This document shows positions 1-11,800 of a DNA stretch of 64,000 bases, one piece after another. Within the stretch, counting starts at the first letter, position 1; the number at the start of each line of letters is the position of its first letter. The DNA is from Bisporella sp. PMI_857 (taxonomy: Eukaryota; Ascomycota; Leotiomycetes; Helotiales; Helotiaceae), in contig JAJSPD010000042.1 of the NCBI GenBank assembly GCA_021307315.1, forward strand, positions 124,001 through 188,000. Direction: 5' to 3'. A program made the position numbers and the translations under genes. The notes under the pieces are model-generated. The model had not been told where the DNA came from. It saw only the letters and a list, made by a program, of their open reading frames with translations, and did not search any database.

Positions 1-252
1 AATGCTCATCAGCAATACGGTGCCAAGTATGGTCAAGCAGCATTGACATTCGTGAAGAGCAAATTGGCTGCTTCACCTGGTACCCCAGTTACCACGACAA
101 CTGCGCCTGGTACCACACCTACTGCTCCGTCGGGAGGTGGAACTCTACCAAAATATGCTCAATGCGGCGGACAAGGATGGACTGGTAGCGGAACCTGTGT
201 GGCAGGCACGACGTGCACTTACTCTAACCAGTGGTACTCACAGTGCTTGTAA
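1..252 (+). CDS. 3' end of a secreted CE5-type (acetylxylan esterase/cutinase-like) enzyme with C-terminal CBM1
   Basis: The gene is cut by the left edge. Reading in frame from base 1, it starts with [17 protein letters not shown], which resembles the C-terminal catalytic-His segment of carbohydrate esterase family 5, with H at residue 3 the probable catalytic His. A Thr/Pro/Gly-rich linker follows, then a fungal CBM1 with its Cys residues and aromatic binding face (YAQCGGQGW ... WYSQCL), ending at a TAA at 250-252. CBM1 binds crystalline cellulose and tethers secreted plant-cell-wall esterases to it. The CBM1 is certain. The CE5 assignment rests on about 20 residues and is moderate. No start, signal peptide or Ser nucleophile is visible here. 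Confidence 0.75.
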   Translation, partial: NAHQQYGAKYGQAALTFVKSKLAASPGTPVTTTTAPGTTPTAPSGGGTLPKYAQCGGQGWTGSGTCVAGTTCTYSNQWYSQCL

Positions 253-1485
253 GGTGGAATTACAGCTGAATTCTACTTGGCGAGAATGAAGAGTCCAGTC
301 TTGAGCTAGGATCGTAGATGTGGAGGGGGTATATTATGAATTGTGTATATAAGCTACAATTTCAAACACTATTTTCAAGACTATGGTAGTGTTATGTCTT
401 TCAAGGTCACGAAATTTGTCTTGTTTCGGAATTCAAGCTAATTTTCAACCAGGCGAGAGGTGTTTGCGTAATACGTATACCAACTCGCCCACACAACAGA
501 AGCCGTTGGGCAACAGTCTCGCCTAGCTGAACATACTAGTGCAAGTTTGTAGCTCAAATATGCATCCTTCATAATTCATTCTTAAAACAACATCTTACTT
601 ACGTGATGATTGTATAACATCCGAGGTGTCTTACCGAATGGCTTATCACCGACCTTTGATAACCTCATACATAGAGAGTTAGGCATTTCACAGTGCTGTA
701 GACAACCTCAAGAGACTCAAAGATTGAATTATTCACAAATTTTATTTCTTGCAATGTTGGCTAATTCATTAGTTGGGCATGACTATACTTATTGAAGATC
801 TCAGCTTTGTCCCTTCTCGGTATTGGGCTTAGTTCCGTACTTGTATTGGCCAATTTTCGATGTATCGAGGTTTATGCCTCACACCTTAACACCTCACGAA
901 TTGCACTACTACCCTCTTTTCTGTGCCAATTGATACAATTTTTTTGAGATATGCCACAACTGAATTGAAAAATTACTTAAAAAATTCAGGTATAGATTAA
1001 AGGTAGATAAAATATTCAGTATCAAAGTGTGTTCCCGCCAATGACTTCTCGGAAAATGAAATCTTCTTCAATTTTTAAGTAAGCACCGTGATCATTTCCC
1101 AAGGAGACAAACAAGGAGCGTAACGGTTATTATAATAAGAAGTTAATTTATGCAGGACTACTCTTGAAGCTCGCATCTTTGCTCTGTATCCGTGGAAATT
1201 AATGACAGATATTCTCTTGGTAAAACAAACTTCCATCTCAGAAATCGTTGCACATGTTATACTGTGAATCCTGACTACGGCATTCCAATCCACCAAGCGG
1301 ATATATGAGCATCCAAATAACCTTTTAGGGCCAGAACCTTCCATAGTTTAGAGTTGAGCGTTCTCAAGCGTGCAATAGAGTTATAGACTCAGAAAAAGAA
1401 ACAACAAAAAATCTTAAACCCAAAAGTGGCTATCTTTCAGAATCCACTATATGTCGTCTATCGCAATCTCTCTTCTATAAACCAT
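253..1485. other. Gene-poor region, no supported gene
   Basis: About 1.2 kb of AT-rich DNA downstream of the CBM1 gene. The first part is the 3' flank of that gene. Open frames here are short, lack splice continuity and match no family I recognise. It runs into the decayed maleylacetate reductase on the minus strand. Confidence 0.5.
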
Positions 1486-2387
1486 TATAATCACCTCTTA
1501 CGCGAGATTTCTCTCAATTTTGCGCGGATTATAGTGCAAATCAGTGACAACATCGGCACCCTTGCAAATATCATATTCTTTAAGCCTAAGTTTGTTTAGA
1601 TGCGATTTACTTTGAGACATACCATTCCGATAGATCCGAATAAAGACTGCAAAGAGACGCACCATACCGAGTCTTTGTACGCGCCAGATGGTAGGCGCAT
1701 TAAAAATTATGGGAAGCGACTCTAAGAGTGCCTTTATGCTCTTTCAGCCAACTAAGCGCCACTGTGGTGTTAATGCAATCGCCCATTCTGGTAATATGAA
1801 AATCTACGACACATTGCTGATTGTCGCAAACACTAACTATATTATATTTGAGGCGCTATATCCTCGGAACAAAAATCTTATAATTGCGTTCCTTGGCCAC
1901 AAAGGTTAAGGTGAAGTCCATATGGTATATAACTATTCCTGGCAAAATTTTGGGATCGGCTTTGGTCAATTTCAGACTTGCAAATGCTTCCCCTAAGATT
2001 GGGATCATTTCTGATCCAGCATAGGTTGTCGGAATGCAAATGTGAACTCAGCTGGAAAACAAACGAACTCTCCACGGCCCACCATGCTCCTGCTGCCGAT
2101 CGATATTACTACATTAACATGAACAGATTTGGCATAAATGACCGCTCACTGGGTAATGCCCACCGGAGTATGGATTATCGCCTCTGCGACGAAACCGGCA
2201 ATTTGGCCGTCAAGAATTTTTCGCAATACAGTGATCAGATTTACCTGTTCTGGAGTACAGAGAAGTAAAAGTGCTGTCAAATTCTGCTGAAAGTTTCTTC
2301 TGGGAGTCTCTTGATAGATCCACTTCTAAACAAGACCCGAGTTGGAGATCCCTCATAGGTAAAGCTCTCCATAGCATCCATGGCCAT
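1486..2387 (-). pseudogene. Decayed maleylacetate reductase (iron-containing alcohol dehydrogenase fold) with internal inversion
   Basis: The minus strand from an ATG at 2387 (or 2372) reads MESFTYEGSPTRVLF, then after a frame break PEQVNLITVLRKILDG and HTPVGITQ, an in-frame TGA, AVIYAKSVHVNVVISIG and CIPTTYAGSEMIPILGE. These are the N-terminal and nucleotide/metal-binding blocks of maleylacetate reductase, in family order. The next family block (GVNAIAHS ... EALYPRNKN) lies on the PLUS strand at about 1760-1890. Minus-strand homology resumes near 1738 (IKALLESLP, RTKTRYGASLC) and ends with the family C-terminus NPRKIERNLA at about 1500-1540 after roughly 90 residues are missing. Stops, frame breaks, an inversion and a deletion show a non-functional gene. 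The enzyme reduces maleylacetate to 3-oxoadipate in hydroquinone/resorcinol degradation. Confidence 0.85.
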
Positions 2388-4127
2388 TAGAATTAGTCCT
2401 TAATTTCCTTGAGGAATAAAAAATGAGACTTATAGTAGCTTCCTTCTCAATGAGTGTATTTTCCGTAGCACAGTTTGTTATCTGTCGGATACTTCCAAAT
2501 CTATGTTGGGGGCAAGAAGCAGTGGCTTCCCCCACACGTTTCGTTCACAAAGCGGTTCGGACTAGAGGCTAGTTTTCTAAATTGACGCGGAGGCCTGACT
2601 GAGGCCTTGTTGGCATCACGCAACCTGATATCGATTTTTAACAGCTGCAGGACTTGATCTTTTGGTGCTAGCGTACGACATTAGCAACCATTCGACTGGC
2701 TAATGTTAATCTACTGCCCAATAATTCTATGCTCGATAAATACAACATTACCCGATATCAGAGGATATATAGGCTTGTTAGTCTTATATCTGCCAGGGGC
2801 GTTTGACACATTTCTGACCAAAGGTCCGGAAAGCGCCTTCGAAGATGATAAGTTTTATAGGTGGGCAAGCAAACAGGGACGGACCTTTAGTTCTTATATA
2901 ACTAGACCTAATAATATCTACCAAACTGGAATAGCTCCAAAGTTCGCACACACCGCCGCACACCAGCTTCTCTGAGCCTCTGTCAAGCCTGCTCACGCAG
3001 TATGTTATCGTACTGATCTGGAGCCAATCTCCTAGGTGTTTCATCATGTCCTCAGACCGTAAAATGACGCTTTATCATGATGCCTTGATAGTCCCGGTTT
3101 TTTCTCCTTGGAGAAAAGAATGAATGCCTTTCCCATTTCCCTTCCAACAGCTTTGGACTTGAAACTGAGAATACCATGACAGGTCTGTAATGCATACGCG
3201 ATATCTAGGGCATGGGAAGAGATACTTATAAACGGCCCTTTAAAACGGATAGGCATCCTATACAGAAATTATATAGAAATGAGGACACTCCAACATTATA
3301 ACAGTACGATTATGAAGACTAAACTTTTCCTGTTTCACCACACAATGCTGGGTTTCAAACTATAATGGAAGGTGGCAACCTGTCATCATTTAGACTTCCA
3401 GTCTTGCTCTCCCCTGCCTCCTAGGGAAGACTGGTTCAGCTACCTAGTTTTCAGGATGTTGGCAGTTAAGAGGAATGCCGTCAAGAAGTGAGTATACCGG
3501 CTACTAATGAAATAGAGGCTGTAGATAAATACTGAAATAGGCAAGCCAGTGGATATGTACAAGGTAGTTGGAGATCCACAAGGTGCCTTGCATCCCGTTC
3601 ATCTTGATACCACCGGCTTCCACATTTTTTCAGAGAGGCTTCCCTCGTGGCACAGTCGATCTTCGATATATCGAAAGCCAGAGTAATATAATAGTATTCC
3701 GAGACAAAAAAGTTTTCGACGTCCATACGATGCATGAATATACAAAGTATACAATCTGCACAAACTATTCGTAATGCTTAATGTACGAGTTCATAGACAC
3801 TGACTAGATCGCGATTCATAAAAACCTTAAGAAATCATGGTAAGTTGCATTTTGACTACGAAGTCTAATCTCCGTTCACCACCTACTAAGCGTCCAGATA
3901 TTGCGATCCATGGTAAATGACGCACTCATGTTCACTAAATTCAGAATCAGGCTCTAAACATGTCTAGGCCCGTAAATATGCATGCCATCTTTGGGTCATG
4001 GGCTGGACAAAACAATTGCCAATAAATACTGCCGTCATCAGCTCAAGAAGAGTAACTATACCCGTTATGGAATTGAGATCAAGCTCCATGCGAAGTGGAA
4101 TCCGCGTTAAGGGTGTGACTTATGACA
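2388..4127. other. Gene-poor region between two pseudogenes
   Basis: About 1.7 kb with only short frames on both strands, for example near 2784-3256 and 3481-3735 on the minus strand. I could not tie any to a family. Given decayed genes on both sides it may hold further relics, for example the rest of an aromatic-degradation cluster, but I see no direct support. Confidence 0.4.
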
Positions 4128-4765
4128 CTATTTAAACCAACCACGATTTCCCTCCCGTGGATGAAGAATTTCTCTCAGCAAGAACTGGAGCACGCCGCCG
4201 GCATACGCATTTTTCTTGGGGAAGTACTTCTCTGTCGCGATGGTATAATCCTGCAAGCTCTCCACATTCGGAAACACTTCTATAGGGGCCAGTTCGTTGG
4301 GTGTCCACTAGGTCGACAAGATTGACGTGAGTCTGACGAACCCGCTGATCAATTATGCTGTCAGTCTCAGAATCTGCAAGCTGGTGCTTTGGCTAGAGGT
4401 ACTGCAGTATATCTGATGAAATGTATCAAATACCGACCTTTCAGCACTCTTGCAGCTGTGTAGGCAAGGGCGAGATATTCAAGATATGGCACAGGTTGTG
4501 CCACGACCGCAGATCCATTTCATCCGTGCCATAAAGAGCATTAAACTGCTGGACCATCGCCGTCTTGAAATTTCTTCTCACTTTCCGCATCTGGAAGTCC
4601 TCGGTATCCCATCCGAAAGTCTCGCACATGCGATTGAATTCCGCCCATACTGGGGCGGTTGAATCATAGTCAAATTGAGAATGCTCGGTGAAGAAATCAT
4701 CGATATGGCTCGTAGAGCGCCTTACTTCACGATTTGCTGCTCCTGATAGCTTGTTACGCTGTCTG
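4128..4765 (-). pseudogene. Broken copy of a conserved uncharacterised fungal protein (APVWAEFNRMC / HVNLVDLVD family)
   Basis: The minus strand reads SHIDDFFTEHSQFDYD, APVWAEFNRMCETFGWD, MVQQFNALYGTDEMDLRSW and LPTQLQEC, followed by an in-frame TGA at 4441-4443. After an intron-like gap it continues with QTHVNLVDLVDTQRTG and, one frame over, PIEVFPNVESLQDYT and AYAGGVLQFLLREIL, ending at a TAG at 4128-4130. The blocks are co-linear with a widespread small fungal family of unknown function. The TGA sits where the family usually has a basic residue, so it may be a CGA-to-TGA change. The frame break between RTG and PIE cannot be repaired by an obvious intron. No convincing 5' exon or start was found; a frame opening at 4964 (MAVFSILGLAL) could be unrelated. 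Confidence 0.75.
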
Positions 4766-4859
4766 GATCTCCGATCAAAGGACTGTATACCATGAGATGG
4801 TTTAGTAGGGCCCCGTACCGCGGCGGAGGTAGAAGATATGTGAAGAGAGAAATATGATC

Positions 4860-6030
4860 ATGAACGTACCTTAGAGCTATCACCTTTCCTGGTCTCGTCA
4901 TGGGTGAACTTACACCTCGATCCAAAACGGCAAGTGCCAGACCTAATATACTGAAAACAGCCACTGCTACGCTTGATATTATCCATATTTAAGCTAGCGA
5001 AGTGATAGACGCGTAGTAGTGACTGAAAATCCTCAAAAATCTCAATGAGAAAATATTTATTTGGTTATTTGCACACAGACACAATCTCACTCATTGAAGC
5101 GCTTTCCCTCCGTACTTTAAATCCGCACTCGAGATGGAAAAGCAAACATAAGTGGAGGTTTGGCCAATCAATGCAAGCAAGTGTCTCGTCGGAGAAGGCA
5201 TGAAAAACACAAATGCATTGACAGTGAGGCCGGTGAGGCCGGTGAGGCCTACCACTGAATGCAATGCAAGTGCTGCTGGGAAAATAATGCACCTTATTGC
5301 TTTTTTGTTAATGGCTGGGTAGATGTAATGTAGCTGCCGACGAATGCATCTTAAACAATCTAGAGCTCAATTGAGTGGATATGCATGTGTCTCGACCACC
5401 AAAACTCCAATCATCATGAAGCCATCCAACATGCATGGAAGCTCAGTGGCTGGAATTCGCTCAATACATGTATGGTGCATGTGACTCATCATATGATACA
5501 GCACTCTGTGTAACACGAACGATTAATTACCCAATGAGAGTTTAAGGAGAAGTGTTCAGACAATAGGAAAAGAAACGGATTGCAGCGACGTCTTACAGAA
5601 AATCGATGTCGCCAACTGGTTTGGCTTCGGTCATATATGGGATGCAATACCAACAAGTTTCGTATGAAATGATCGCACCATCACCGCACTTTGAATTGCT
5701 TCCCATTCCTCACGCATCAATTTGGTGACGAATCTCTATTTATTAGTCGTTCTTATGCGAAGGAACTTTTCAAGTAAATATTTCTGTCTTTAATATTCTA
5801 TGGGCCAATTGCCTAACCACAGGTTCTCGATAACGAGAGAACGAGAAACCACATCTCTCGAGGCAAATTTGGACTTAGTAAGACAGTCTATCGCACGACA
5901 CTTTACAAGGCGGGGATCGAGACGACATTTCCCACCTACACTACCTAAGGTAAACAAACTTCGCTCACTTATGTCGCCCAGAAACGGACTTCAACTAATA
6001 TACATGACATATCAGCGGTTGGCGTCCAGC
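4860..6030. other. Intergenic region with a short 9-bp tandem repeat
   Basis: No supported gene. A GGCCGGTGA-type 9-mer is repeated about 2.7 times at 5224-5249. The right half is the leader/promoter of the coiled-coil gene. An upstream in-frame ATG at 5800 would extend that protein by 77 residues. Confidence 0.5.
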
Positions 6031-8061
6031 ATGGGTAAGAATAGCAAAAGAAGAGGAGACGAAGTCGATTGGGACCAGGTGGATGCAGATAATAGCAATG
6101 AAGATGAGTCAGTATCAACCAAGAACAAACAATCTCGCAAGAAGACCGGGGACAGGATTGGAGGCTCTAACTCCCAACACTCCAAAAAGAACGGCAATAT
6201 CCTCGAGCTCCCAGATTCACAGGATGATTCCAACTTCGCGCCATATCTCGAGGCTGTGGAGGATCTGAAAGAGCAACTAGTTGCTTGCCAGAAAGCCATG
6301 AAAAGTGTTCACACCTTCTATGAAATACAGAAACACGCCATACAGGACGCCGTCGAGATCCAGGAGCGGCTGGACAAGATGACGACGCAACACGAAGGTC
6401 TCAAGACCACGATTCGGACCCTCAAGGATCTTGAGAGAGAGAAAAACGAAGAATTAGACAAAAAAATTGTAGAAAATAAAAGGGAAGCTGAAGCTCTGCT
6501 CCAAGAAAAAGAAAAGGTAGAGAAATCCAAGGCCGATTTGGAGAGTGAGAAAGAGAAGCTCGACAAGAGAGCGAAAGCAACTGAGGCGGAGCAGAAAGCC
6601 GCATTACAGGAGAAAAGATCACAGCTCGAGAAAGAACAGCAACAGAAGTATGAGAAACGGGAGGAGGCGCTGGAGAAGGAAACCCAGGAGCGCCGGAATA
6701 ATGATAAAGCCAAAATGACCAGTTTGGAGGCCAAGAACAAAGAGCTCACACAGAGGATCGAAGAACGAGAAGCCGAACTAAAAGCAACTCAGAAGCGCTG
6801 CAAGAATGCGGAAACATTGCAGACACTATACGAGGAACAGGCGGAGAACCTAAAGAAGGAATTGGCGACAGCGGAGAATGAGTTTGGGCTGAACTGCAAC
6901 ACAAATGACTTTTAGTGAGTATATGAATATTACCACGGTCGTGGCGGAGCAAATTAATTTGACGTATAATAGTGCGAAAGAGTTTTCAAAAATAGACAAT
7001 GAAATAAAGAATATCTGCTCACGTTACGTTAAGGAGCTATATGCCACGGTACAATTTATCCCGTTACAACCCCGCATGCTACCTCACTAACATAATAATA
7101 GGATCTTAATGCTCTACACGAAGAGGTTGAAAAATCAGATAAAGTATTCAAGACTGTTCCCATTTCTCACAGCAAGATTTCCGAGGAGCTCCGCCCGTTG
7201 CACGGTCGACGCGTCATTGCCGAACTATTGGTGGATGTGATCTGGCAGCCTTTCTCGTCCGATGCTGCTTTCCAGAATCAAGAGACCGACCGCTTGTTCG
7301 ACAGCATTTCTGAGGGGTTGGTAAAATTGCGTGGTACAAATGGCGGCCATCGCGCAGCAAGAGTTTGCACAGCACTTGCCATGCGAGGTCTTCAACAAAA
7401 CGCTAGCCTTTCGTCCACAACCACAAAGACCTCCACCTCCACTCCAATTGGACGTGCTGAAACTTTCGCTAGCAAAGCCGTGGGCCGCCTATCGATGTTA
7501 GTTAAGCCTGGCCTCCGCCCGAACTTCAAGAATAATCTCCTCGAGCTCGCTAAGTCGGCCATCGCCTTGTGGAATACTGCTCAAACTGATCAGCGCGGGT
7601 TCGAAGCCCTTTCAACCCTTGACCCCAAAAGCATCGACGGATGGGGTGAGGGCATATCTGCAGTAAGCGACGGAGTCTATGTTTTGTTTCCACGTATCAT
7701 CGCGCATAGCTATCCTAGGGGAACCGATGCTCGGCCTGTTGGGCCGCCTGGTGGGTGGGTAGACCCTGAGCCCGAGGCGCTCCGTGAAGGAACTTGTATC
7801 CATGCCGGAGAAGGGCTACCAGAATGGGCGACGCTGGTAATAGATGGGGAGGAGGAGGAGAGTAAACGGAGGCAGAAAGAGGCCGAGAAGAAACGCGAGG
7901 AGAAGATAAGATTGATTGACGAGGACTTCAAGAGAGAAAAGGAAGACTCCGATATTGGACACAAGCGAAGATCGTCGCAGAGCAAGAGGGATTCCGTATC
8001 GAGCCCAAGCGCAGCGTGGATGAAGAAGGGAGGGCAGCAGATAACTGAAGGGGCGGAATAG
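6031..8061 (+). CDS. Uncharacterised coiled-coil fungal protein
   Basis: Exons 6031-6914, 6973-7048 and 7102-8061 give 639 residues. The introns of 58 and 53 bp use GTGAGT and GTACAA donors, and the second has a CTAAC branch site. The N-terminus is basic/acidic and disordered (MGKNSKRRGDEVDWDQVD). A long E/K/Q-rich coiled coil covers roughly residues 80-280. The C-terminal half is globular (ELRPLHGRRVIAELLVDVIW ...) and ends in a charged KE-rich tail. This layout matches a family of uncharacterised Pezizomycotina proteins, probably cytosolic or nuclear; I cannot assign a function. The start at 6031 was chosen because the sequence upstream to the in-frame ATG at 5800 looks non-conserved. If 5800 is used the protein is 716 residues. 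Confidence 0.8.
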
Positions 8062-8839
8062 ATGACGAGTTATGGAGTCAGCTAATAAAATTCTTACATT
8101 CTCGGCTTGATGATGAGATGTGCTTGAAAAGCTGATTACTAAGCTAACATGAGATAGCAAACAATAGAGAAACCCAGCGAGATGGCCGGAGAAAGGAAAA
8201 GGTCCTGCCTAGGTACCGAACTCAGATGCCTGAAATCGGGTTATCATGTGACAAATATCCAGCCCTCCAGAATGCCAAAGTAGGATATATCAGAGTACCA
8301 TGAACACCTACTGATGCTAGCCCTCGGGGCTTGTCCTCCTCCATTTATCAAACGGTCCAAACCTACATTGGCGCTGAACAGTTTCCAGCAGCCAGAATAC
8401 GGGGGGAAGAGGAGCCGAGAAAGTATCGTTGTGACGAGGACGTTGGATTAGGGCGGATATGGAACAGGGAGCAGCCGCGAAGGTAAGGCACCTATGATAT
8501 CCAGCTCCAGCGATTTCTAGTTTCATGGCTAGGTAGCTGGCCTTGTTGAAATGATGCATGAGACGCTCACGCTGAACAAGAGAGGCGGCACTTGAAGGAC
8601 CGCAGTTTTGTATTATTATTATTTTATTTCTAGGTTCTTTGCCATCTATTTCATGACTATATATAGCTCGCAACAAGTGTGTACCTGAACCGAATTGTCA
8701 TGACCTCGTGTATATTTCCCCGGATACCCCTTCTATATGCATAGGTCCTAACCTAAATGCGAAATGTGTACAGAAATTCCTATATCGTTATATTCAAGCT
8801 TGTTGTTTTTGAGATTTACAAGATCCATTTTTTTGGATG
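8062..8839. other. Convergent intergenic region
   Basis: The 3' flanks of two converging genes. I see no RNA gene or supported ORF. Confidence 0.5.
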
Positions 8840-11800
8840 TTAGAACTCTAGGGTAGCTTTTCCAGAATTCCGATCCGCCTTCGCTTGATCAAACCAGTAA
8901 AGATTCAATCTTCCCCCACTACCACAGAACTCGCTCGAGTTTCCGGGACAAGTGAAACTACACAGAGAGTCACTCACGTTGGTTGAAGGTGTGGCACCAG
9001 TGTTTCCGGCAACGTTGAGGGTGTTACCGCACCAACATTCTCTCCCGCTAAAGAGTAGTCAATATCTGGCGTGAGATTGAGGATAAATTAGGGTGGGACG
9101 TACTATTCAACACCTGCATAGGCGTATTTCCAGCAAGTTTCTAGACATTTTTCGATCGTCATCGCTGCTCCATCGTTCAAGATCTGGCTAGGGAGTAGAC
9201 GACCAGAAGACGGCTCAGTAGCACAAGAGTAATATGTAAAGTTCACATTCCCGTTGCTGACTACTGGAGGACCGGTGTAGGCAGGGTTAGCGACGCTCGT
9301 GCTTGATGACGAGACAACCGTTGACGACGAGGATGATGAAATCGAAGCAGAGGATAAAGTGGTCGAAGAAAAAACCGAGGATGTAGAAGTGAGTGTTTCT
9401 GATGTAGACGAGGGGGAAGTTGAGGACGGTAGAGAGCCAGACGTTAATGTTGAGCTGGACGTCGGCGGGGTCGCAGCATAAAGCTGTAGTCTGACACCCG
9501 CACCACAGTATTGGAGCTTATTGCCAGGGCAGAGGAATTTGCAATCAGCCTGATTAGCAGCCAGTACACTTCCCTTGTTAAGAGTATTGCCACAGTAACC
9601 TAGAAGAAGATATCAGTGCTAGTAAAACATTTACCGAAGGATAAACCTACACTCCCGACCATACTCGACGCCGAACATGGCATACCCTTTGCAGAAAACA
9701 CCGCAAGAATCAAGCGTCATGTTATCATTTGCATAGGTCTTGGAAGAGAGGGCACGGCCAGTATCAGATTCGGTATAGCATCCAAGGAAGGTCCAGTAGT
9801 CGATCTGAGGGCTGACCGCAGGCCCGGATTGTGTTGGTGCAGCAGATGATGTGCTTGACGTACTGGTGAGACTAGTACTTGTGACTGATATGGTCGGTTG
9901 TACATCGGAGCTTGATGATGAGGGGCTGGTAGTCGTGCTCGAAACGGACGATTGCACAGCAGAGCTTGAAGATGACAAGCTTGTGCTCGAGGTTGGCAAA
10001 CTCGAGCTAGATAGTGACAACGACTGACTTGTAACACTCGTGAGGCTTGCACTAGATTGCGACGAGACAGAACTGGACGAAGAACTGGCTCCGAACTGAT
10101 ATACATTCAGTCTTGACCCTGCGCCACAATACTCGGTAGAATTGTCTGCCTGGTCAGCTTTGAATCAATTGAGCCGGGTGACTTATTTACCTGCACAAGG
10201 AGTCTTGCAGTCTGTGATAGTAGTAGGGACTGATCCCGCACCAAAGGCGTTTCCGCACCAACACTGGCAAATGTCAGTACGCTCGGGAACCAATACGGAT
10301 CCAACCTACCTCTTGACCATATTCGAGACCCGCATATTTGAAAGAGGATGCAGCGCAGGCAGTGACGCAGTTTGCGACAGTCTTGAGGGTCATGGTCTTC
10401 CCACTAGACAACGCTCTACCGGTGGTAGCTTCCGTGTAGCACCCGATACTCGTATATCCGTTGACACCAGGGTTCGCTACAGGTCCAGAGGGAGTTGTAG
10501 GAGAAGTCGTGTTACCATTAAACTGTTTTGAGTCGGCGAATAGCGAGATATATGATTTGCCTTGCCCATCACCAAATCCATTGCCGCCACAGATTTGATT
10601 GACGTCTCCCTTACAAGGGTAGTCGCAGTTTCGTTCGTCGACCTTCAGGTTTGGGATGGTTGGGCCACCCCAGCATTCGCGATTGTATTGTGTCCCGCAG
10701 AATACGTAATTGCCAGCAGCGCATGCGGCAATACACATATTGGTCGTGCTATTGTCGTTTCCATAGAGTTGCTGTTTGAGTTGGCGCCCCGGGTTGTTCT
10801 CCAGGAAACAGCCGACATACCTGTACTGGCCATTTCCATTTGGTAACAACGGCGGGGACTGCTCAGCGACTGCGTTACAGACAAATTGAAGCTTCTGGTG
10901 TCCAAAGGAGAGATCGTTAAAGTTTATCTCCCAGGTAGCACTTCCAGAATAGGAGTCAGTATTCCATTGGGTTTTAGGAACTGAACAATAGATCGATGCT
11001 GTTGCGTTTTGCCCTGGAGCTATCGTAGTGCCTTCAGCAAGATCTATCTGATTGTTAGCACTGATCAAGCCGCCAGAACCAAATGGCGCCTTGGATATGG
11101 TCAGCGACAGTGCGGCTGAATCGGTCGTTGCATTATTGGTGATGCGCATCTTGAGTGTTCGCGTCTGGTTTTCAGTGACATTTCCGAAAGTAAAGTTCTG
11201 TCCGCTGTATGTAACCCAGCCAAGCCCATCGGGAGTTTGGAACTCAACAACGGCTTTTGGTGCATCTCCAGCTGTCCCCACAACATCGAATATTTTATTG
11301 CCGCCATCAGATTTAACCGTGACGTAAGTAGCAAAATTGCCGCTATGGCTTGTGTCAAAGTTGATGGTGACAGGTGCAACCGAGTTAGGTGGAATCGTCG
11401 TCGGGAGATCGTAGAAGGTAAACGGGCCGACGGATGGACCTGCAGATGTGTCGTTGGGGCTGATGTACGGACCTGTCTCGCTAGTCTGTGAGTATAACAA
11501 AGTTGATATTGTCAAATCTGTATTTCCGTTGTTTAAGAAGAGCATTGTCTGATTCACGCCTCCTGGCTGTTGTCCAGTGATCAGACCTTGGAAGGCGACT
11601 GTGACGGGGCTCACAGCAAGCAGTGGAGCAACACTCTGACCAGTACCTCGCAAACTGATGGGAGTGGTCAGACTGTATCCACCAAGATTATTCGAGGTAG
11701 TAACGACAACATCAGAGGAGAGTACACCAATAGCGGTAGGGTTGAATACGGAGCTGAGACTGAAGATTCCTCCATTAGCTAAAGTAAAGGGAAGCGTAGG

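Noticed and set aside
5200..5260. CRISPR-like short repeats
   Set aside because: Only a direct 9-mer repeated under three times, without spacers; CRISPR arrays are not expected in a fungal nucleus.
5065..5292. Minus-strand frame with HRPHRPH repeat
   Set aside because: Produced by the 9-bp GGCCGGTGA tandem repeat; no family or splice support.
6318..6749. 143-codon minus-strand Ser/Phe-rich frame
   Set aside because: Antisense shadow of the E/K-rich coiled coil; Lys and Glu codons read as Phe/Leu/Ser on the other strand.
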